From: Catellatospora sichuanensis
GTDB taxonomy: Bacteria; Actinomycetota; Actinomycetes; Mycobacteriales; Micromonosporaceae
NCBI RefSeq assembly: GCF_007483665.1
Contig: NZ_VIQO01000001.1
Coordinates: 124,001-188,000, forward strand
DNA length: 64,000 nucleotides
Direction: 5' to 3'
A program made the position numbers and the translations under genes. How positions within the stretch are numbered: the first letter of the stretch is position 1; each line of letters starts with the position of its first letter. Under the pieces are notes generated by a model. It was not told the origin of the DNA and searched no databases. It worked only from the letters and a program-made list of their open reading frames with translations. Shown in pieces: positions 50,178 through 59,183 of this stretch.

Positions 50178-51287
50178 GTGAGCGACGAACAGCAGCAACC
50201 GGGCCTCGCCTGGACGTGGACCGCACCGCTGCGCAAGGCCGCCTCCCGGATCCGTCCGACCGGGCCCGCCACCGCGGAGGACGACGAACCGGTCCAGTCC
50301 ATCGTCGACTGCGCGGTGTACGTCGACGGGCGACGCCGGCCGGGCACGTACGACTACGACTCCGGCCTGGCGACCGTACGGCAGACCCCCGGCTCCTTCC
50401 TCTGGCTGGGCCTGCACGAGCCGTCCGAGGCGGACTTCGCCCCCATCGCCAAACGCTTCGGCCTCGACGAGCTGGCCGTGGAGGCGGCCACCACGCGCCG
50501 CCAGCGCCCCAAGATCGAGCACTTCGCGGACGTGGCCCTGTTCGTGCTGCGCACCACGCGCTACGTCGAGCATTCGACGCTGACCGAAACCTGCGACGTG
50601 GTGGAGACCGGCTCCGTCGTCCTGTTCATCGGCGACGCCTACGTGATCAGCGTGCGCCACGGCCCCGCCGGAGAGCTCGGGCCGGTGCGCGCCGACCTGG
50701 AGAAGCGGCCCGACCGGCTGGCGCAGGGCCCCTGGGCGGTGGCGCACGGCGTGGCCGACCGCCTGGTCGACTCGTATCTCGAGGTCGCGGTGGCGTTCGA
50801 GAACGACATCGACGAGCTGGAGGACCACGTCTTCGCCCCCCAGTCGCAGAACCGGGCCGCCCAGATCTACCAGCTCAAGCGCGAGCTGATGGAGTTCAAG
50901 CGGGCGGTCGCCCCGCTGCAGCACCCGCTCGCGGCGCTGATCGACGACAAGGAAGGGCTGCCGAAGGAGATCCGGCGCTACTTCCGCGACGTCAACGACC
51001 ATCTGCTGCGCACGGTGGAGCGCATCGTCACGTACGACGACCTGCTCAACTCGATCCTGCAGGCGCGGCTGGCGCAGCTGTCCGTCGACCAGAACAACGA
51101 CATGCGCAAGATCGCCGCCTGGGCCGCCATCGCCGCCGCGCAGACCGCGATCGCCGGTGTCTACGGCATGAACTTCGACTACATGCCCGAGCTGCACTGG
51201 AAGTACGGCTACGCGGGCGTGCTGGCGCTGATGTTCGTCGTGGCCGCCGGGCTGTACCGCGCCTTCCGCCGCTCCGGCTGGCTGTGA
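50178..51287 (+). CDS. corA: CorA-type magnesium/cobalt transporter
   Basis: The 369-residue protein has a large cytoplasmic funnel domain (about 1-305), a long stalk helix with LQHPLAALIDDKEGLPKEIRRYFRDVNDHLLRTVE, and two C-terminal membrane helices. The first ends in the selectivity motif YGMNF, and a short periplasmic loop (DYMPELHWKYGY) connects to the second. GTG at 50178 is chosen over 50172 because GGGAGG is then five bases away. It takes up Mg2+ as a pentamer. It follows the acetyltransferase gene after 40 bases. Confidence 0.93.
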   Translation: MSDEQQQPGLAWTWTAPLRKAASRIRPTGPATAEDDEPVQSIVDCAVYVDGRRRPGTYDYDSGLATVRQTPGSFLWLGLHEPSEADFAPIAKRFGLDELAVEAATTRRQRPKIEHFADVALFVLRTTRYVEHSTLTETCDVVETGSVVLFIGDAYVISVRHGPAGELGPVRADLEKRPDRLAQGPWAVAHGVADRLVDSYLEVAVAFENDIDELEDHVFAPQSQNRAAQIYQLKRELMEFKRAVAPLQHPLAALIDDKEGLPKEIRRYFRDVNDHLLRTVERIVTYDDLLNSILQARLAQLSVDQNNDMRKIAAWAAIAAAQTAIAGVYGMNFDYMPELHWKYGYAGVLALMFVVAAGLYRAFRRSGWL

Positions 51288-51292
51288 CCGGC

Positions 51293-51323
51293 CTCGGGGC
51301 GACGCGAAACGCGCCGCCCCGAG
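51293..51323. terminator. Bidirectional terminator
   Basis: Perfect 9-bp outer stem CTCGGGGCG (51293-51301) with CGCCCCGAG (51315-51323) and an inner CGCG-aaa-CGCG stem, between convergent genes. Confidence 0.75.
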
Positions 51324-51330
51324 TTCCGGA

Positions 51331-53235
51331 TCAGCCGACCCGGTAGGGCCGCATCATCTCGTTGTCCTCGTGCTCCAGCAGGTGGCAGTGCCACACGTAA
51401 CGGCCGGCCAGGTCGAACGTGGCCTTCACCCGGGTGATCTCGCCCGGGAGCGCGATCACGGTGTCCTTGGTGCCGCGCTCACCCGGCTCCGGCGGCTGCT
51501 TGCCGTCCACGCCCCGGCCGAGGATCTCGAACTGCACCAGGTGCAGGTGGATCGGATGGGCGTCGACGCTGAAGTTGTGCAGCTCCCAGATCTCGGTGGC
51601 GTTCAGCTCCGGGTTCTCCGTGATCGGGTGGTCCCAGTGCATCGGCATCGCGTGGCCGTGCTCGTCGACCGTGCCCAGCAGCAGCTCGATGGACTGCTCG
51701 TGGCCCAGCTCCTCGTCGAGGCTGAGCCTGCGGGTGTTGCTCGCCGGACCGATCGGCTTGATCCAGGGCAGGTCCAGGTCCTCCGGCGGGGTGCTGCGGT
51801 CCTTGCCGGTCAGCCGCCCGACGACGAAGCGCATCACCTGGCCGGTGGTCGCGGGGTCGGCCGGGTTGAAGGTGCCGTTGTAGGGCTCGTCCGGCCCCTC
51901 GTTGACGAGGTACAGCTCGGTGCCCTCGCGCTGGCCGGTGAAGTCGAGGATCACGTCGGCCCGCTCCGCCGGGCCCATCAGCAGCTGCTGGAGCTGCGCG
52001 GGCTTGGGCAGGAAGCCGCCGTCGTTGCCGATCTGCCAGATGGGCAGCGCCACCGGCGCCGGGCGGGGAGCCAGCGGATCGCCGGTGACCTTCATGATCA
52101 GCACCCGGCCGTTGCAGCCGTTGAGGAAGCGCAGCCGGTAGCGGCGCGGCTCGACCTCCAGCTCCGGCCAGGTGTTGCCGTTGACCATGATGGTGTTGGC
52201 GAAGAACTCCGGGTTCCAGATCGGCGGGAACGGGCCCTCGGGGATGTACGGCCCCGCATCGTCGGCGAACGCGCGGCTGTCCGGGTAGAACAGGGAGCCG
52301 TCGGCGTTGAACGAGCGGTCCTGCACCACCACCGGGATCTCGTAGTAGCGCGTGCCCGGCTTGTCGCCCAACTGCGGGGCCGGGCCCGGCAGCACCCCCG
52401 GCGGCAGGTCGCCCTTGCCGCCGCGCAGCAGGTAGAAGCCCGCGAGCCCGGCGTACACGTTGACGCGGGTCACGCCGAGCGTGTGGTCGTGGTACCACAG
52501 GGTCGAGGCACGCTGGTCGTTGGTGTACTGGAAGGTCGCCGTGCCCGGCTTCCAGGCGACACCGTTGCGCTCGGCGAACTCCGCGCCGAACTCGTCGTAG
52601 AAGGTGCCCTCGGTCGCGTAGCCGCCCGGGATGTTGCGCGCCTTCGGCAGGTACCACGCCTCCGGGTAGCCGTCGCTCTCCTCGTGCGTGTGGCCGCCGT
52701 GCAGGTGCGTGACGATCGGCACCGGGCCCCGGTACGGGCCGGGGGTCGAGGTGAACGTGGGCCGCGTGTCGCGCCCGGCGTCGCCGCCCGGCGGGTTCGC
52801 CCAGTGCAGCGTCGGATCCACGGGCAGCAGGTGCGGGCGGAAGTCGCCGTACGAGTCGACCAGGTCGTTGACCCAGGTGACCCGCACCGGCCGGTCCACC
52901 CGGGCCTCGATGGTGTCCGACGGGGTGCGGAAGCTGCGCGGCTGCGACACGTCGCCGTAGCCCCAGACCGTGGTCTGCGGCAGGTTCGACGGCAGGATCT
53001 GCTGGCGGAACTGGCGCACCCCGATCAGGTACCGGGCCAGGCCGCCCTCGCCCCGAGACGCGGGCGGCATCACCGACGGCACCGCCAGCGGCGTCACGTA
53101 CTTGCGGATCTTCGCCGGGTCGAGCGTGCCCGCCCGGCCCTGTCCCATCGCCCATGCCCACCCGGCACGTTGGGAGATCACCGTGGCGGCGCCCGCGGCC
53201 GCCGTCGCCTGAAGAATCCGCCTGCGGTCGACCAT
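51331..53235 (-). CDS. Multicopper oxidase (CotA/bilirubin-oxidase-like), Tat-exported
   Basis: The 634-residue protein has a twin-arginine signal (MVDRRRILQATAAAGAATV) and all four copper motifs in order: THLHGGHTHEE, WYHDHTLG, HPIHLHLVQF and HCHLLEHEDNEMM. The last contains the type 1 copper His/Cys/His and axial Met. The layout and length match CotA laccase and bilirubin oxidases. It oxidises phenolic compounds, pigments or metals outside the cell using oxygen. ATG at 53235 follows GGAAGG and puts the RRR near the start; frames further upstream lack coding character. Confidence 0.93.
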   Translation of the reverse strand: MVDRRRILQATAAAGAATVISQRAGWAWAMGQGRAGTLDPAKIRKYVTPLAVPSVMPPASRGEGGLARYLIGVRQFRQQILPSNLPQTTVWGYGDVSQPRSFRTPSDTIEARVDRPVRVTWVNDLVDSYGDFRPHLLPVDPTLHWANPPGGDAGRDTRPTFTSTPGPYRGPVPIVTHLHGGHTHEESDGYPEAWYLPKARNIPGGYATEGTFYDEFGAEFAERNGVAWKPGTATFQYTNDQRASTLWYHDHTLGVTRVNVYAGLAGFYLLRGGKGDLPPGVLPGPAPQLGDKPGTRYYEIPVVVQDRSFNADGSLFYPDSRAFADDAGPYIPEGPFPPIWNPEFFANTIMVNGNTWPELEVEPRRYRLRFLNGCNGRVLIMKVTGDPLAPRPAPVALPIWQIGNDGGFLPKPAQLQQLLMGPAERADVILDFTGQREGTELYLVNEGPDEPYNGTFNPADPATTGQVMRFVVGRLTGKDRSTPPEDLDLPWIKPIGPASNTRRLSLDEELGHEQSIELLLGTVDEHGHAMPMHWDHPITENPELNATEIWELHNFSVDAHPIHLHLVQFEILGRGVDGKQPPEPGERGTKDTVIALPGEITRVKATFDLAGRYVWHCHLLEHEDNEMMRPYRVG

Positions 53236-53364
53236 GTCGCACACCTTCCGCCGCCCCCGCGCGGCGTGACGAAATGCCGCGGGGCGTCGGGCGCCCCGCG
53301 CGACGCCGCCCCCGCGCGACGCCTGCCAGGAGGAACGACTCAATCGACCTTGGGAAACGCGCAG

Positions 53365-53392
53365 GCCGCCCGACCCCGCAAGGCCGGGCGGC
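53365..53392. terminator. Hairpin downstream of the gene fragment
   Basis: Stem GCCGCCCG (53365-53372) with CGGGCGGC (53385-53392), following the fragment's stop on the minus strand. It looks like the surviving terminator of the broken gene. Confidence 0.55.
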
Positions 53393-53404
53393 GCAGCCGC
53401 ACCG

Positions 53405-53542
53405 TCAGCTGACCCGCAGGTCGTCGATGGCCCAGTACCAGTTGTTGCTCGCGTTGTGGTAGCGGAACTTCACCGTCATCGAGGTCGCGCCGGCGGGCAC
53501 GACACCGCCGTGAAAGGACGACGGTGCCGCGATTTCCGTGCC
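53405..53542 (-). pseudogene. C-terminal remnant of a secreted enzyme
   Basis: Forty-five codons in the same frame as the HAD gene, directly after its TAG, encode GTEIAAPSSFHGGVVPAGATS followed by MTVKFRYHNASNNWYWAIDDLRVS and TGA. The last part resembles the final beta-strands of the carbohydrate-binding or jelly-roll tails found on secreted actinomycete phosphoesterases and glycosidases. No start codon or upstream domain remains. It is probably what is left of a gene whose 5' part was lost when the HAD gene came to lie here. Readthrough of the TAG to give a longer HAD protein is possible but unlikely. Confidence 0.55.
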
Positions 53543-54205
53543 CTATCGCATCCCGAGCAGGCCGGGAAGCTTGCGCATGTCGTGGAAGACCACGGTGTCC
53601 GGGCCTTCGAGCCAGTCGGCCGGCGTCACTCCCCCGGCGTACGCCAGGACCCGCATGCCCGCCGCCCGCGCGGCCTGCACCCCGGGCCGGCTGTCCTCGA
53701 CCACCACGCAGCGCGCCGGGTCCGCGCCCATCCGCGTGGCGGCGTGCAGGAACAGGTCCGGCGCGGGCTTGCCGTGGGCCACCTCGGTGGCGGAGAAGAT
53801 GCGGCCTGCGAAGCGCTCGTAGAGCCCGGTGATGCCGAGGGTGTTGCGCATCTTGTCGTGCCGCCCGCTGGAGGCCACGCAGGTCGGCAGCGTGATCGCG
53901 TTGAGCGCCTCGACGATGCCGGGCACCGGCACCAGGCCGGCCTCGTGCGCGGCCAGCTGGCGCGCGACGAACATCTCCGGCCACTGCGGCAGCGGGCGGC
54001 CCAGCTTCTGTTCGATCACCGGCACCATCGAGGTCGCCGAGCGGCCCACGAAGTTCTCCAGGATCTCGTCGTCAGTCAGCGGCCAGCCCAGCTCGGCCAG
54101 CATCTGCGACGCGACCCGGATCGCGATGGTCTCGGAGTCCACCAGCACGCCGTCGCAGTCGAAGATGACGAGGTCCACGGAATCGATCACGGCTGGACCA
54201 TACAT
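53543..54205 (-). CDS. HAD-superfamily phosphatase (beta-phosphoglucomutase-like)
   Basis: The 220-residue protein has HAD motif I FDCDGVLVDSE (nucleophile Asp), a cap domain (about 20-85), motif II VASSG, motif III HGKPAPDLF and motif IV VVEDSRPGVQAA. This subgroup includes beta-phosphoglucomutases and small sugar-phosphate phosphatases, and the substrate cannot be told. The ATG at 54205 lacks a clear ribosome binding site; GTG at 54190 is an alternative. The stop is followed in frame by the gene remnant at 53405-53542. Confidence 0.87.
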   Translation of the reverse strand: MYGPAVIDSVDLVIFDCDGVLVDSETIAIRVASQMLAELGWPLTDDEILENFVGRSATSMVPVIEQKLGRPLPQWPEMFVARQLAAHEAGLVPVPGIVEALNAITLPTCVASSGRHDKMRNTLGITGLYERFAGRIFSATEVAHGKPAPDLFLHAATRMGADPARCVVVEDSRPGVQAARAAGMRVLAYAGGVTPADWLEGPDTVVFHDMRKLPGLLGMR

Positions 54206-54264
54206 CCCGGTCCGGCCGTGATCCGCGGCAGCACATCGCGGTCCCACGGCCGGACCGCCGGACG

Positions 54265-55632
54265 TCAGGCGACGAAGTTGTTCTGCACGAAGACGATCAC
54301 CATCGCACCCTGCAGTGCCAGCATCACGGTCGTGTAGACGCGGTCGAAATGCACGTTGCGTCCCATGCGGGCCAGCACCATGAACGCCACCGTGCATTCC
54401 AGCGCGTAACGCCAGGTCGAGCTCAGCGGGTAGTGGCTGTGGATCGGGTTGGACAGCGGCATCAGGATGATGATCGCCCCGAAGACCACCAGGTACGCGT
54501 GGTCGGCCCCCAGCTTCCACGGGCCCACCAGGGCCAGCACCAGCAGCACCAGCACGGCCAGCGCGGTGGTGAGGTTGACGATGTTGCGGATCGCGTCGGG
54601 GTGGTAGATCGAGTCACTGCCGGTGATCAGGTCGACGACGTTGCCGATGACGGTCCACGGCGGCGTGAACCCGTCCCGGAACCAGGCCTTCTGCGCATCG
54701 AGGAACTGCAGCGCGTTGCCGAAGGTCAGGTAGCAGTAGAGCATGTAGGCGCCGAGGCCCGCGGGTATCAGGAACACCGCGAGGGCGTTGCGGTCGAGCC
54801 TGAAGCCGGCCGGCCACGGCAGTATCCCGCCGAGGCGCCGCTGCGTCCGCAGCGAGAAGCCGCGCTGCCGCAGGTACTCGAAGACGAAGGCGGCGGCGAG
54901 CATCACGCCCGCCATCCGGGTGGCGCCTGCGTACGCGGCGAACATCGCCGCCCACCACCAGCGCCCGCGGCGCATGTTGTAGAGCGAAGCCAGCGCCAGC
55001 GCCACGAACAGCGACTCGTTGTACGCGGCGACCAGGTAGAACGCGGTAGGGAAGGCGAGCAGGTAGATCGTGGTGCGCCGGGCGTCCTCGGCCCCGATCA
55101 TCTCGGTGGCCAGCCGGTGCACCAGGATCAGCGCGGCCAGGCAGGCCAGCGCGCTGACGATGAGACCGGCCTCGAAGGTGCCCCCGGGCAGCAGCGGGTT
55201 GGCCGCCCGCATGGCCATCGGGAAGAGCGGGAAGAACGCGGTGCTGCGGGAGTCGTACTCGTAGCCGGAGTCCGCGATGATCACATACCAGACCGTGTCC
55301 CAGTGGTTCCACGACTGGATCAGCTGCCCGAACGTCGACGGGACGGGACCCGCCTTGCTCTCCAGCCCCTCGGTGGGCATCCAGGCGACGGCGGTGACCA
55401 GGAAGTACGCCAGCAGGCCGCTGGTCCAGGCCGCGAACCCGGTGACCACCGACGGACGCCACCGCCGCCAGGCCGCCCGGCCACCGCTCTCCGGCTCCGC
55501 TGCGCCCGCCTCGTCGTACGTTGACGAAACAGAAGAATCGGTCAGATCGTCGGCAGGGAGGGCCGTATCGCCGGGTGCGTCCGCCGGGCGGCGGCGCACC
55601 GGGACGAGCCCTGGTCCGGGGGAGTCAGACAT
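54265..55632 (-). CDS. PIG-V/GPI-mannosyltransferase-like membrane protein
   Basis: The 455-residue protein has a disordered N-terminal 70 residues and about 10 membrane helices. The first outer loop (MPTEGLESKAGPVPSTFGQLIQSWNHWDTVWYVIIADSGY) contains the W-x-HWDT-x-W-Y signature of PIG-V-type mannosyltransferases, with the conserved Asp, and AFPTAFYLVAAYNESLFVALALASLY is also characteristic. Actinobacterial homologues are thought to act in mannolipid or glycan assembly at the membrane; the product is unproven. A -10-like TATATT lies seven bases upstream of the ATG at 55632, so the mRNA may be leaderless. Confidence 0.82.
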   Translation of the reverse strand: MSDSPGPGLVPVRRRPADAPGDTALPADDLTDSSVSSTYDEAGAAEPESGGRAAWRRWRPSVVTGFAAWTSGLLAYFLVTAVAWMPTEGLESKAGPVPSTFGQLIQSWNHWDTVWYVIIADSGYEYDSRSTAFFPLFPMAMRAANPLLPGGTFEAGLIVSALACLAALILVHRLATEMIGAEDARRTTIYLLAFPTAFYLVAAYNESLFVALALASLYNMRRGRWWWAAMFAAYAGATRMAGVMLAAAFVFEYLRQRGFSLRTQRRLGGILPWPAGFRLDRNALAVFLIPAGLGAYMLYCYLTFGNALQFLDAQKAWFRDGFTPPWTVIGNVVDLITGSDSIYHPDAIRNIVNLTTALAVLVLLVLALVGPWKLGADHAYLVVFGAIIILMPLSNPIHSHYPLSSTWRYALECTVAFMVLARMGRNVHFDRVYTTVMLALQGAMVIVFVQNNFVA

Positions 55633-55719
55633 AGGCAGGAATATAACCACGGGCGACCGAACTCACGCTGCCCTGCGCTTGGTGTCACCGGCAGCTGGGA
55701 CACGGTACGGTTGTCCACC

Positions 55720-57177
55720 ATGTCCGCCTTCACCCCTGGTCTCAAGCTGCACGACCGCTACCTGCTGGACCGCCGCGTCGGCTCCGGCGGCATGGCGGAG
55801 GTCTGGCAGGCCCACGACCTCGTGCTGGGCCGCCCCGTGGCGGTGAAGGTGCTCGCCGGGCCGACCGCCGCCGACCCGGCACTGCGCGCCGGCGCGCTGC
55901 GCGAGGCCCGTTCCGCCGCGCAGCTCACCCACCCGCACATCACCGCGGTACACGATTTCGGCGAGGTCACCTTCCCCGACGGCCATGTCGAGCCGTATCT
56001 GGTCATGGAGCTGCTCACCGGCGAGTCGCTGGCCGAGCTGATGGCCCGTGGACCGCTGCCCTGGGCGCGCGCCGCCTCGATCGGCGCCCAGGTCGCCGGG
56101 GCGCTGGCCGCCGCGCACTCCCGGGACGTGGTGCACCGCGACATCAAGCCGGGCAACATCATGATCACCGCGACCGGCGCGAAGGTGCTCGACTTCGGCA
56201 TCGCGGCGATGACCGGCCTGCCCGACCGGACCGGCACGCTGATCATCGGCACCCCGGCGTACGCCGCCCCCGAGCGGCTGCGCCAGAAGGCCGCCGACCC
56301 GGCCGCCGACGTGTACGCCCTGGGCGTGCTGATCGTCGAGATGGTGACCGGCCGGCGGCGCAACGGCATCGACAGCTGGGAGCAGTTCGAGGCCGAGCAC
56401 GCCCGCCCGCGCCCGCTGCCCGCCCTGCCCGGGGTGCCACCGGCCGTCGTGGCCCTGCTCGCCGCCGCGGTCGACCCCTCCCCCGCGCGCCGCCCGCGCG
56501 CCGAGGACCTGGCTCATGCTTTGGGTGGCCTGTCGGTGCCGGCCGTGTCCGGTCCCGCTCCCGCGCTCGCCGGGCCGAGTCCGACACTGCTCGCACCGAC
56601 CGGCGGCGCGATCGCCGGAGCGGCCCGGGTGCCCGCCCCGGCCACCCGGGTGCAGGCCGCACCGAAGGCCAGGTCCGCGCCCCCGGTGCGGGTGAAGCGC
56701 AGCCGCCGGCCGCTGCTGGCCGTCATGCTGGTGATGGCGATCATCCTGGTCAGCGGCGTCCTCATGATCATGTCCGCGCTGCGGGAGCCGCTGGACACCG
56801 CCAACGCGACCCCGACCCGCTCCCCGCAGCGGCCCGCGCGGACCAGCCAGGCCGCCCCGAAGCCCAGCCCCACCCCCGAGAAGGTCGGCCCGTTCGAAGC
56901 GGTGAAGCTGCTCGCCGACCTCAAGGACGCCGTGGCGAAACTGCGCGAGACCGAGGTGATCACACCGAAGCAGCGGGCCGAGCTCGAGGACGGCCTCAAG
57001 AACATCTCCGGCAAGCTGCTCCAGGGCGACTGGGAGGCGGCGCGCCGCCGGGCCGAGAGCCTGGAGAAGAAGGTCACGGGCTGGGCAGAGGACGCCGAAG
57101 GTGACGCCAAGGAGGCCTACGAGCCGGTGCAGCGGCTGCTCGACGAACTGGCCGAGCTGGCCAAGCGCAACGGCTGA
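55720..57177 (+). CDS. Membrane-anchored serine/threonine protein kinase
   Basis: The 485-residue Hanks-type kinase has a glycine loop VGSGGMAEVW, the ATP lysine in VAVKVL, catalytic HRDIKPGN, the DFG motif (LDFGIAA), the APE equivalent (YAAPERL), and a kinase domain to about 270. A Pro/Ala linker, one membrane helix (LLAVMLVMAIILVSGVLMIM) and an outer C-terminal helical domain follow (PFEAVKLLADLKDAVAKLRE..LLDELAELAKRNG). There are no PASTA repeats. It should sense an extracellular cue and phosphorylate cytoplasmic targets. ATG at 55720; a TACGGT box eight bases upstream again suggests little or no 5' leader. Confidence 0.93.
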   Translation: MSAFTPGLKLHDRYLLDRRVGSGGMAEVWQAHDLVLGRPVAVKVLAGPTAADPALRAGALREARSAAQLTHPHITAVHDFGEVTFPDGHVEPYLVMELLTGESLAELMARGPLPWARAASIGAQVAGALAAAHSRDVVHRDIKPGNIMITATGAKVLDFGIAAMTGLPDRTGTLIIGTPAYAAPERLRQKAADPAADVYALGVLIVEMVTGRRRNGIDSWEQFEAEHARPRPLPALPGVPPAVVALLAAAVDPSPARRPRAEDLAHALGGLSVPAVSGPAPALAGPSPTLLAPTGGAIAGAARVPAPATRVQAAPKARSAPPVRVKRSRRPLLAVMLVMAIILVSGVLMIMSALREPLDTANATPTRSPQRPARTSQAAPKPSPTPEKVGPFEAVKLLADLKDAVAKLRETEVITPKQRAELEDGLKNISGKLLQGDWEAARRRAESLEKKVTGWAEDAEGDAKEAYEPVQRLLDELAELAKRNG

Positions 57178-57221
57178 AACCGCGCGGGTGCCGCCACGCG
57201 GGAACGTCACCCCTGCGGCGC

Positions 57222-57650
57222 TCAGCGCGGCAGCGCGCGCTGCAGCTCGGCCCGCAGCGCCGGGGTGAGGATCTCTCCGGTCTGCTTGGCCAGCCGGGCC
57301 ATCTCGAAGCCCACCACGCCCAGGTCGGCGTCGGCGTCGGCGACCACCGCCAGCACCGAGCCGTCCCGGATCGCCATGGTGAGGAAGTAGCCCCGCCCCA
57401 TCTCCACCACGGTCTGGCGCACCTCGTCGCCGTCGGACAGCCGCGCCACACAGCCCGCGATGCCGAGCAGGCCGGAGGTGACCGCGGCCAGCTGGTCGGC
57501 GGTGGCCCGGTCCAGATTCGCGGAGACCGCGACCACCAGGCCGTCCGAGGACGCCACGATCGCGTGGCGCGCGCCCGGCACCCGGTCGGCGAATCCGGCG
57601 ACCAGCCAGTTCAGATCCTGGGCCGATTTGCTGAGCGTCGCAGTGGTCAT
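57222..57650 (-). CDS. Roadblock/LC7 domain protein (conservon CvnB-like)
   Basis: The 142-residue protein is a single roadblock/LC7 domain: LNWLVAGFADRVPGARHAIVASSDGLVVAVS, QLAAVTSGLLGIAG and FLTMAIRDGSVLAVVADADADLGVVGFEMARL. In actinomycete conservons such proteins (CvnB) sit directly after the histidine-kinase-like CvnA and resemble MglB, the GTPase regulator. Its ATG overlaps the kinase stop by ATGA. The usual next genes, CvnC (DUF742) and CvnD (GTPase), are absent. Confidence 0.9.
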   Translation of the reverse strand: MTTATLSKSAQDLNWLVAGFADRVPGARHAIVASSDGLVVAVSANLDRATADQLAAVTSGLLGIAGCVARLSDGDEVRQTVVEMGRGYFLTMAIRDGSVLAVVADADADLGVVGFEMARLAKQTGEILTPALRAELQRALPR

Positions 57651-59026
57651 GGCTCCCCCTTGATGTCGTCCGGTGCCGCCGGCGGCGTCGCCGCGCCGTC
57701 TCCGGCCTGGCCCCGCCGTACGCCCTCGTACAGCCGGGTCAGCGTGGCGGCCGTAGCCGCCGGGTCGGGCTCGCGCCGGCGCTGCGGAACGCTCGGCGGT
57801 GCGGCGGTGGCCGGTGCCGGGCGGGCCGGCACGGCGACGGGCGGCGCGGGCCGCTCCGGCGGGTCCGCGGGCTCGGCCAGCAGCGCTGCGGGCAGCTCGA
57901 CGGCCGCGCGCACGCCGCGGTCCGGGCACAGCGACAGGCTCACCCGCACGCCGTGGCGAGCCGCGAGATGGCTCACCACCACCAGGCCCATCCGCTCGCT
58001 GACCGCCACGTCGACCTCGGCGGGCACCGCCAGCAGCGCGTTGGCCTCGGCGAGCGCGCGCTCGGTCAGGCCGATGCCCTCGTCCACGATCTCGACCAGC
58101 GCGCCGTCGGGCCCGGCGTGCGCGCTCACCCGCACCGCCGTGTCCGGGGCGGAGAAGGCGGCGGCGTTGTCCAGCAGTTCGGCCAGCAGGTGACCGATGT
58201 CGGCAGCGGCGTGCCCGGCGATGTACAGCGAGTCGTCGACGTCGGCGCGCACCCGCTCGTACTGCTCGATCTCGGAGAGCGCGGCCAGCGCCAGCGCCGC
58301 GAGCGGCACGCCCTCGCGCCACCGCCGGCGCGGCTCGGCCCCGGCGAGCACCAGCAGGTTCTCGTCGTTGCGGCGCAGCCGGGCGGCCAGATGGTCCAGT
58401 TTGAACAGTGCCGCCAGCCGGTCGGGGTCGCGCTCGTCGCGCTCCATCTCGTCCAGCAGGCGCAACTGCCGCTCCACCAGGATCTGCGAGCGGCGGGCCA
58501 GATTCGTGAAGATCCCGTTGACGGTACGCCGGGAGCGCGCCTGGCGCAGCGCGAGCGCGACCACGCTGCCGCGGACCGCTGACAGCGCCGCACCGGCCGC
58601 GGCGAACCCGTCGGCCGCGGACGTCGTCTCGCCCGGTAGCACGGACGGCTCCTCGGCGGGCGGCTCGCCGTTGCCCGCCCGCAGCCGCTCGAAGGTCGCC
58701 GGAATCTCGTCGGCCAGGGCCTGCGCGTCGCGACGCAAACCCTCGGCGGCGGCCAGCAGCTCCCGTCGCACGGCGGCGACGAGGCGGACCAGCAAGCCGA
58801 AGGCCAGCACCGGGCCGACCGCGATCACGGCCACCCATCGCCAGGCCACGTCCGCGGCATACGCGGCGCCGTCGACCCCGAGTGCGGCCGCCTCCCGCAT
58901 CTGGAGGGCCTCTGCCACGGCCCAGCCCAGCAGCGCGCACGCCACCAGCGCGAAGGCGACCAGCGGGAGGGTGAACGCGGCTGCGAGCCGGGATGCCCCC
59001 CACTGCTCGCGTACGTCGCCCGCCAC
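57647..59026 (-). CDS. Conservon-type sensor histidine-kinase-like protein (CvnA-like)
   Basis: The 459-residue protein has two N-terminal membrane helices (LPLVAFALVACALLGWAVA, VAVIAVGPVLAFGLLVRLVA) with a very short outer loop of about 20 residues, a helical dimer region (about 140-220; NGIFTNLARRSQILVERQLRLLDEME) and an ATPase domain (HLLAELLDNAAAFSAPDTAVRVS, VDEGIGL, ERMGLVVVSHLAARHGVRV). The Pro-rich C-terminal tail is typical of conservon CvnA. The usual outer sensor domain is missing, so it may sense membrane or internal signals. GTG at 59026 follows GGGGAGGGG. Confidence 0.87.
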   Translation of the reverse strand: MAGDVREQWGASRLAAAFTLPLVAFALVACALLGWAVAEALQMREAAALGVDGAAYAADVAWRWVAVIAVGPVLAFGLLVRLVAAVRRELLAAAEGLRRDAQALADEIPATFERLRAGNGEPPAEEPSVLPGETTSAADGFAAAGAALSAVRGSVVALALRQARSRRTVNGIFTNLARRSQILVERQLRLLDEMERDERDPDRLAALFKLDHLAARLRRNDENLLVLAGAEPRRRWREGVPLAALALAALSEIEQYERVRADVDDSLYIAGHAAADIGHLLAELLDNAAAFSAPDTAVRVSAHAGPDGALVEIVDEGIGLTERALAEANALLAVPAEVDVAVSERMGLVVVSHLAARHGVRVSLSLCPDRGVRAAVELPAALLAEPADPPERPAPPVAVPARPAPATAAPPSVPQRRREPDPAATAATLTRLYEGVRRGQAGDGAATPPAAPDDIKGEP

Positions 59027-59147
59027 CGGCCCCTCCCCTGCCTCGGCTGAACCACCGCCACCACTGGTGACTCGCGGTATGTTACCCGTCACACAGCGAA
59101 AAGTGGATAGGTGAGCGCGAATGTGACAGCGGACGCGGTGAGGTTTC

Positions 59148-59176
59148 TGGACAGTCGCGCAAGTCGCCGGTACGGT
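59148..59176 (+). promoter_or_regulatory. Promoter of the trp leader
   Basis: TGGACA (59148-59153) and TACGGT (59171-59176) are separated by 17 bases and fit an actinomycete housekeeping (HrdB-type) promoter. Transcription would start at or next to the leader-peptide ATG at 59184, making it leaderless. Confidence 0.75.
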
Positions 59177-59183
59177 TACCGCC

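Noticed and set aside
53543-54520. Extended HAD start at 54520
   Set aside because: The extra 105 codons run antisense to the membrane-protein gene and lack HAD features; motif I lies about 14 residues after the ATG at 54205.
57222-59003. A 593-codon frame covering the roadblock gene and beyond
   Set aside because: Only the last 142 codons are the roadblock domain. The rest is an out-of-frame shadow of the conservon kinase.
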